DNA of 28,647 nucleotides, taken from positions 1 to 28,647 of the forward strand of contig DATARN010000086.1 in assembly GCA_036264135.1 (NCBI GenBank), in the 5' to 3' direction. Source of the DNA: DATARN01 sp036264135 (GTDB lineage Bacteria; Actinomycetota; Acidimicrobiia; Acidimicrobiales; Palsa-688). Position 1 is the first letter of the stretch. Each line of letters opens with the position of its first letter. The position numbers and the translations under genes are program-made. Shown here piece by piece: positions 23,258 through 28,647 of this stretch. Under the pieces are notes generated by a model. That model was not told the origin of the DNA and did no database searches. It worked only from the letters and a program-made list of their open reading frames with translations.

Positions 23258-24439
23258 CTACACCCCCTTTCCGGCGGTGGCGGATTCGATCTCGTTGGTG
23301 CGCTCCCCCATGCTGAGCGCCCGCACCAAGAGCCCGGCGGCCAGGACGATGCCGATGAGGACGCCGATAACCCACGTCCGGTTCCCGCTGCGTACGGCGG
23401 CCACGAACAGCAGCATGCCGAGGGCGGCGGGGATGAGGCGTTTCCAGCCCAGGTCCATCAGCTGGTCGTAGCGGAAGCGGGGCAGGGTGGCCCGCAGCCA
23501 CACGTAGATGAAGAGGAAGACGACCACCTTGACGAGGAACCAGAACGGGCCCACGCTGTGGCCCAGGATCCGGGGGCCGATGGGACCGCCGAGGAACAGG
23601 GTGACGGCGATGCCCGACATGGTGACCACGTTCATGAACTCCGCCAGGTAGAACAGGGCGAAGCTCAGCGAGGAGTACTCGGTGTTGAACCCGCCCGCCA
23701 GTTCCTCCTCCGCCTCGACGAGGTCGAAGGGCGGCCGGTGCATCTCGGCGGTGATGGCCAGCATGAAGATGATGAACGGCACCACCCACGCCCGGAACAG
23801 GTTCCACGCCGGCAGGTAGGCGTCGTGGTTGCGGAAGTGCAGGGTTCCGTACTGGTGGGCCACGATGGCGCTGGTGTGCAGGGAGCCGCTGAGCAGCACC
23901 ACGGCGGCGATGGACAGGCCCATGGCCGCCTCGTAGGAGATCATCTGGGCCGACGCCCGCACCGCGCCGAGCAGCGGGTACTTCGAGCCCGACGACCAGC
24001 CGGCCAGCATCACGCCGTACACCGCGATCGACGACAGCATGAGCATGAACAGGATCCCCCAGGGAGGATCGGCCAGCTGCAGCTCGGTGGTGTGGTGGGC
24101 GATGGTGATGCTGCCGCCGATCGGCACGATGGAAAAGACCAGGAAGGCGGGGACGACGGCGAGGAACGGGGCCAGGCGGTACACCCGCCGGTCGGCCTTG
24201 TCGGGAAGCAGGGCCTCCTTGAAGAACAGCTTGGTGCCGTCGGCCAGCGACTGGAGGAGGCCGTACGGGCCGGCCCGGTTGGGGCCGATGCGGTTCTGCA
24301 TGTGGCCGATGACCTTGCGCTCGAACACCACCATGGCCAGCACCGAGACCAGGACCACCGCGAACACGATGATCGCCTTGATGATGACGATGAGGGCGAC
24401 GGCCAGGGTCAGGCCGCCGTTGAGCAGCGGGTCGCCCAT
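23258..24439 (-). CDS. nuoH: NADH-quinone oxidoreductase subunit H
   Basis: This 393-residue membrane subunit forms part of the quinone pocket and joins the peripheral and membrane arms. Conserved are RIGPNRAGPYGLLQSLADG, LFFKE, and EMHRPPFDLVEAEEEL followed by AGGFNTEYSS with the key acidic residues. About nine membrane helices are present; the C-terminal segment after WKRLIPAAL adds one or two helices beyond E. coli NuoH (325). The ATG at 24439 overlaps the nuoG stop. Confidence 0.95.
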   Translation of the reverse strand: MGDPLLNGGLTLAVALIVIIKAIIVFAVVLVSVLAMVVFERKVIGHMQNRIGPNRAGPYGLLQSLADGTKLFFKEALLPDKADRRVYRLAPFLAVVPAFLVFSIVPIGGSITIAHHTTELQLADPPWGILFMLMLSSIAVYGVMLAGWSSGSKYPLLGAVRASAQMISYEAAMGLSIAAVVLLSGSLHTSAIVAHQYGTLHFRNHDAYLPAWNLFRAWVVPFIIFMLAITAEMHRPPFDLVEAEEELAGGFNTEYSSLSFALFYLAEFMNVVTMSGIAVTLFLGGPIGPRILGHSVGPFWFLVKVVVFLFIYVWLRATLPRFRYDQLMDLGWKRLIPAALGMLLFVAAVRSGNRTWVIGVLIGIVLAAGLLVRALSMGERTNEIESATAGKGV

Positions 24440-27351
24440 CAGACGCTGTCCAGCCGCACGTTGGTGACCGCCGCGGTGGCGTCGATCAGGTCGCCGGCGC
24501 TGTCCCCCGGCAGGTTGAACCCGATGGCCACCGACCCGCGCGGCACGCCGGCGTCGGCGACGACCTCGAGGAGCAGGCTGCCGCGCGCCGAGATGGCCTT
24601 GACCCGGGCCCCGCTGGCGTGGCCCAGCCGTTCGAGGTCGGCGGGGTGGGCCCGGGCCTGCGGTGTCGGGGCCAGGCCGGCCAAATGGGGGGAGTGGGCG
24701 ACGCCGACGCCGGCGTCCCACAGGCGGCGGGGGGCGATGAGCCGTAGCGAGTAGGCGTCCGGGGGCGGCACCGGAGTGGCGGCCGTTGGGCTGTCGAACC
24801 GCATGGCTTGCGGCTTGGTGGCCGGGGGCGGGGTGACGGGTTCCCCGGGGCTCTCGTGGTCGCCGGGCACCCAGTCGGCGCCGGGGGCGCCGGCGGGGGC
24901 GGTGGCCCCTTCGGGTCCCGGCACGGCCGGCTCGGCGGCCGGCGTCCCGGGCGTGTGCTCGGCCAGCTCGACCGGTTCGTTGCCGGCCACCGCCGGCCCG
25001 CCCACCCCGCCGAGCAGGGGGTCGGTGCCGCCGACGTCACCCTCGGGGCCGCGATCCACCTCGCCGGGGACATTCTCAGGCCCGGCGGCGGCGCCGGGCG
25101 GGAAGCCAGCCTCGGCGGGCACGCCGGCGGCCAGCCAGTTCGTCTCGGCGGCGATGATGCCCGGCTCGGCCATGGGGTCGAGGGGGTGGATCTCGGGGAG
25201 CGGTGCCAGGCCGAGGGGGACGACGACGCCGTCCTTGGCCCGGCCGCTGGCCAGCAGCGTGGTCGTCACGCCGGCGTGGGTCGGCGAGAGCCGCTCGATC
25301 TCGTCCCAGATCCCGTCGAGGTTGTCGAAGCCCAGGTCCCCCCCGATGCGGTAGGCCAGCTCGGAGGCGATCATCCAGTCCGGCCACGCCACGCCGGGGG
25401 CGGTGACCTTCTGCCCGAGCCGCAGCACCCGGCCTTCCTGGTTGGTGAACGTTCCCGGCCGCTCGGCGTAGGTGGCGGCGGGCAGCACGACGTCGGCCTT
25501 CCTCGACGACTCGGTGAGGAAGCAGTCGACGGCGACGACGAAGCCCGCCCCTTGCAGGCCCTTCTTGGCCAGGGTGCGGTCGGGGAAGTCGGAGATGGGG
25601 TCGGCGCCCAGCAGGATCAGCCCGGCCAAGCGGCCCTCGGCCGCCTCGGAGAGCATGGCGGTGGTGTCCATGCCGGCGGCTTCGGGCAGGGCGCCCCACG
25701 CCTGGGTGAACCAGTCGCGCCCGGCGTTCAGGCTGACCCGGCCGGGGAGGACACCGGGGGCCAGGCCCATGTCAAGGGCGCCGTGGACGTTGCCCCGCCG
25801 CAGGGCGCTCAGGAAGCGCACGCCCGGAAGGCCGCCGGCGATCACTGACGCCGCCTCGGCCACCCCGGCCCCGCTCGAGGCCACCGACGGACGGCCCAGG
25901 ACGACGACGTACTCCGCCGCCCCGGCCCCCTTTTCCCCGATGCTTTTCAGCCGCGCCCTCGCCTGGGCGATCTCGGCGGCGGGCACGCCAGCGACATCGG
26001 CGGTCGGCTCGTCGCCCGCCAGGAGGGCCCTGACCAGGGTGTGGGCCTCGCCGGGGCGGTAGCACAGGGTGGCGGCGGCGTAGCGGGACAGGCCGCTGCG
26101 CTGCTCCGCCAGCTCGATGATGGGCAGCTGGGCGTCAACGGCGGCGCCGCGCAGCCGCAGGTAGAGGACGGGCAGCTCCTCTTTGATATCCGCGCCGAGC
26201 AGGATGACGGCGTCGGCCTGGCACGCCTGGTCGATCGTGGCCCGGGGCAGGCCGAGGACGGCGGCGGCGGGCAGGCCGTCGCCCAGCTGGGCGTCGACGT
26301 TGTCGGTGCCGAGGACGGCACGAGCCAGCTTCGACCAGGCATAGGCGTCCTCGTTGGGCAACCGGGCGCCGCCGATCATGCCGAGGGCGGCGCCGCCGTG
26401 GACCTCCCGGGCCTTTTTCAGGCCGGCGGCCACCGCCTCCAGCGCCTCGGCCCACCCGACCTCCACCAGCTCGTCGCCCTTGCGCACCATCGGCGCGGTG
26501 ACCCGCTCGGCGCTGGAGACGGCCTCCCAGTCGAAACGACCCTTGTCGCACAGCCAACTCTGGTTTACCGGGTCGGAGTCCACGCCCAGGTACCGGGTCA
26601 CCTGGTCGCCGCTCGACTGGACGGCGACCCGGCAGCCCACGGCGCAGCTGGTGCAGCTGCTCTCGACCTGCTCCAGGTCCCACGGTCGGGCCTTGAAGCG
26701 GTATGGGCTGCTCGTCAGGGCGCCCACTGGGCAGATCTGGACGGTGTTGCCGCTGAAGTAGGAGGTGAACGGCTCGCCCGGGAAGATGGCGACCTCGACC
26801 TCGTCGCCCCGGGCGGCGAAGTCGATCTGGGGGTCGCCGGCCACCTCGGCGGCGAAGCGGGTGCAGCGGGCGCACTGGATGCAGCGTTCCCGGTCCAGCA
26901 GGACCAACTCGGAGAGGGCGATGGGCTTCTCCCAGTGGCGCTTCTCCTCAACGAAGCGGCTCTCGCCGGGCCCGAAGGTGAGGGTCTGGTCCTGGAGCGG
27001 GCACTCGCCGCCCTTGTCGCACACCGGGCAGTCGAGAGGGTGATTGACGAGGAGGAACTCGAGCACCCCGTCCTGGGCCTTCTTCACCGCCGGCGTGGTG
27101 GTGTTGACGACCTGGCCGTCGGCCACGGCGACGAAACATGCCGGCGTGAGCGCCGGCCCCCGGGGCCCCACCACCTCGACCAGGCACATGCGGCACATGC
27201 CGACGGGCTTCATGCGGGGGTGGTAACAGAAGCGGGGGATGTACACGCCGGCCCGTTCGGCCGCGGCGATGATCATCTCCCCCTTGCTCGCCTCCACCGA
27301 CTTGCCGTCGAGGGTGATGGTGACCTTTTCGGCCTCCTGCTTAGGAGCCAT
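24439..27351 (-). CDS. nuoG: NADH-quinone oxidoreductase subunit G
   Basis: This 970-residue subunit is the iron-sulfur hub of the peripheral arm. Ligands seen are: [2Fe-2S] C42, C53, C56, C72; the His-Cys3 set H104, C108, C111, C117; [4Fe-4S] C157, C160, C163, C207; and the off-path N7 cluster C233, C236, C240, C268. A molybdopterin-oxidoreductase-like domain follows. An unusually long Pro/Gly/Ala/Glu-rich linker (about residues 738-862) separates it from a small C-terminal domain like the molybdopterin-dinucleotide-binding fold. The linker contains GDHESPGEP, also found in NuoL. The ATG at 27351 overlaps the nuoF end by 11 bases. Confidence 0.95.
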   Translation of the reverse strand: MAPKQEAEKVTITLDGKSVEASKGEMIIAAAERAGVYIPRFCYHPRMKPVGMCRMCLVEVVGPRGPALTPACFVAVADGQVVNTTTPAVKKAQDGVLEFLLVNHPLDCPVCDKGGECPLQDQTLTFGPGESRFVEEKRHWEKPIALSELVLLDRERCIQCARCTRFAAEVAGDPQIDFAARGDEVEVAIFPGEPFTSYFSGNTVQICPVGALTSSPYRFKARPWDLEQVESSCTSCAVGCRVAVQSSGDQVTRYLGVDSDPVNQSWLCDKGRFDWEAVSSAERVTAPMVRKGDELVEVGWAEALEAVAAGLKKAREVHGGAALGMIGGARLPNEDAYAWSKLARAVLGTDNVDAQLGDGLPAAAVLGLPRATIDQACQADAVILLGADIKEELPVLYLRLRGAAVDAQLPIIELAEQRSGLSRYAAATLCYRPGEAHTLVRALLAGDEPTADVAGVPAAEIAQARARLKSIGEKGAGAAEYVVVLGRPSVASSGAGVAEAASVIAGGLPGVRFLSALRRGNVHGALDMGLAPGVLPGRVSLNAGRDWFTQAWGALPEAAGMDTTAMLSEAAEGRLAGLILLGADPISDFPDRTLAKKGLQGAGFVVAVDCFLTESSRKADVVLPAATYAERPGTFTNQEGRVLRLGQKVTAPGVAWPDWMIASELAYRIGGDLGFDNLDGIWDEIERLSPTHAGVTTTLLASGRAKDGVVVPLGLAPLPEIHPLDPMAEPGIIAAETNWLAAGVPAEAGFPPGAAAGPENVPGEVDRGPEGDVGGTDPLLGGVGGPAVAGNEPVELAEHTPGTPAAEPAVPGPEGATAPAGAPGADWVPGDHESPGEPVTPPPATKPQAMRFDSPTAATPVPPPDAYSLRLIAPRRLWDAGVGVAHSPHLAGLAPTPQARAHPADLERLGHASGARVKAISARGSLLLEVVADAGVPRGSVAIGFNLPGDSAGDLIDATAAVTNVRLDSV
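24838..24865 (-). repeat. GDHESPGEP segment in nuoG, shared with nuoL
   Basis: This stretch in the Pro/Gly-rich linker matches the nuoL segment at 20138-20168 except for one base and one three-base gap. Both code, in the same frame, for GDH-(T)-ESPGEP. Confidence 0.7.
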
Positions 27352-28647
27352 AGGGGCAGGCTCCCTCTTTGATGTGGACCAGGAACTCGTCGCGGAACAT
27401 CCGCACGCCGCTCACGATGGGGCTCGGGATGGACGGGCCGAGGGGGCAGATCGTGGTCTGCTTGGGGGGCCAGCTGAGGCCGGGGGCGATGTTGTCGCAG
27501 GCGTCGAGGAGCAGGTCGAGATCGGCCTCCCGGCCCTGGCCGGCCTCGATGCGCAGCAGGATCTTCTCCAGCCAGCCGGCGCCCTCCCGGCACGGGGTGC
27601 ACTGGCCGCAGGACTCGCGGTGGAAGAAATGGGTGAGCCGCCAGGCGGCGCGGACCATGCACGTGGTGTCGTCCATGGCCACGATGGAGCCCGAACCGAG
27701 CATGGTGCCGAGCTTGCCCACCTCGTCCTGGTCGAGGGGCACGTCGAGCTTGTCGGGGCCGAACCAGTAGGACGAGGCGCCGCCGGGGATGAACGCCTTG
27801 AGCTGGCGGTTGTTCCTGATGCCGCCGCCGTACGCCGGGTCGTAGAAGAGGTCGCGGAAGGTGGTCTTCACCATCTCCACCTCGTAGTTGCCCGGCTGGT
27901 TGAGGTGGCCGCTGAGCGAGAAGATCCGGGTCCCCCGGCTGCGGTTGTCCCCGTAGCTGCTGAAGGCGTCGCCGCCGTTCAGGACGACCCACGGGATGTT
28001 CGACATGGTCTCCACGTTGTTGACCACCGTGGGCGCCTGGTAGAGGCCGAAGGCGGCCGGGAAGAACGGCGGCTTGATCCGGGGGAACCCCCGCTTGCCC
28101 TCAAGGGACTCGAGCAGGCCGGTCTCGTCGCCGCAGATGTAGGCGCCGGCACCGGAGTGGATGACCACGTCGATCGACCATCCCGACCCGAAGATGTCCC
28201 GGCCGATAGCGCCGTACTCGTAGGCCTCGTTGACCGCCTGGGTCATCCGTTCGAGGCCGAGGGCGAACTCGCCCCGGATGTAGATGAAGGCCTGGCTGGC
28301 GCCGATCACGTAGGCGGTGATCAGCGAGCCCTCGATGATCTGGTGCGGGTCGCCCTCGATCAGCATGTGATCCTTGAAGGTGGCCGGCTCACTCTCGTCG
28401 CCGTTGACGACCAGGTAGACGGGCTCGGCCTTGCGCAGCATGGCCCACTTCTGGCCGGCGGGGAAGCCGGCGCCGCCCCGGCCGAGAAGGGAGGCCTTCT
28501 TGACCTCCTCGTGGACGTCCTCGCGGGCCATCGTCAACGCCTTCCGCAGACCCTGGTACCCGTCGGCGTCGAGGTAGGACCGCAAGGTCCAACTTTCCGG
28601 GTTGGCCAGGTGGCGGGTGACGATCTTGGGGGCGTCGGTGACGGTCA
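27341..28647 (-). CDS. nuoF: NADH-quinone oxidoreductase subunit F (5' edge cut)
   Basis: This subunit binds NADH and FMN and holds the N3 [4Fe-4S] cluster. Motifs include GRGGAGFPAGQKW (FMN), NGDESEPATFKDHMLIEGDPH (first part FMN/NADH site), GAGAYICGDETGLLESLEGKRG and PTVVNNVET; the cluster Cys are in ESCGQCTPCREG and TTICPLG. In frame upstream of 28585 the protein continues to TVTDAPKIVTRHLANPESWT at 28645. The last two window bases read TG on the minus strand, so the start codon is probably cut by the edge (xTG), giving ~435 residues. A TTG at 28585 would be too short. The upstream genes nuoA-E are expected beyond the edge. Confidence 0.95.
   Translation of the reverse strand, partial: TVTDAPKIVTRHLANPESWTLRSYLDADGYQGLRKALTMAREDVHEEVKKASLLGRGGAGFPAGQKWAMLRKAEPVYLVVNGDESEPATFKDHMLIEGDPHQIIEGSLITAYVIGASQAFIYIRGEFALGLERMTQAVNEAYEYGAIGRDIFGSGWSIDVVIHSGAGAYICGDETGLLESLEGKRGFPRIKPPFFPAAFGLYQAPTVVNNVETMSNIPWVVLNGGDAFSSYGDNRSRGTRIFSLSGHLNQPGNYEVEMVKTTFRDLFYDPAYGGGIRNNRQLKAFIPGGASSYWFGPDKLDVPLDQDEVGKLGTMLGSGSIVAMDDTTCMVRAAWRLTHFFHRESCGQCTPCREGAGWLEKILLRIEAGQGREADLDLLLDACDNIAPGLSWPPKQTTICPLGPSIPSPIVSGVRMFRDEFLVHIKEGACPYGS

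Overview
The window looks like chromosomal DNA from a high-GC actinobacterium. The actinobacterial hallmarks are a DUF222/13E12-type HNH gene, several start codons sitting 6-7 bases behind a TANNNT -10 box (leaderless mRNA pattern), a pyruvate kinase of the Leu/Lys (K+-independent) type, a beta-carbonic anhydrase of the RTA(G/A)HV kind and a BldC/MerR-like C-terminal helix-turn-helix. A member of the Acidimicrobiia is plausible but is an inference. No rRNA, tRNA, CRISPR array, transposase or prophage gene was seen.

Layout. 1-1002: 3' part of an HNH endonuclease gene with a strongly C-rich coding strand, followed by a 357-base gap holding hairpins and an rRNA-spacer-like motif. 1360-5123: an ABC-2 type exporter (permease and ATPase, minus strand) divergent from an OmpR-family response regulator and its histidine kinase (plus strand). 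The 118-base divergent gap carries four GGTCACA/TGTGACC heptamers in exact dyad symmetry, probably the regulator's operator. 5220-7055: a large cobalamin-binding/GAF/helix-turn-helix regulator, divergent from a small unknown gene at 7280. 7796-12406: a minus-strand series with a DHFR/RibD-like reductase, a SAM methyltransferase, a CapA-family lipoprotein coupled to a second lipoprotein, a GNAT acetyltransferase and a beta-carbonic anhydrase. 12484-16258: plus-strand genes for a PhyH-type dioxygenase, a divergent pyruvate kinase, a four-repeat membrane protein and an SGNH lipoprotein.

16326-28647 (minus strand): the distal part of a complex I operon, nuoF-G-H-I-J-K-L-M-N, packed with 1-11 base overlaps or gaps of 2-9 bases. 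nuoA-E would lie beyond the right edge. The edge cuts through what is very probably the nuoF start codon. The encoded enzyme oxidises NADH (NuoF, FMN and Fe-S), passes electrons through NuoG and NuoI to quinone at NuoH, and pumps protons through NuoL, M and N with NuoH, J and K.

Most interesting points: the symmetric operator of the two-component/ABC locus; the cobalamin-GAF-HTH regulator with the CarH EH motif replaced but the lower-ligand His kept; the fourfold W-x9-G-x4-D repeat in the small membrane protein; a nearly identical 28-base segment (peptide GDH-ESPGEP) in the hydrophilic inserts of both NuoG and NuoL; and a pyruvate kinase whose NFSHG motif has become PLAHG. None of these alone proves a new system. 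No unmistakable new multi-gene system was seen.
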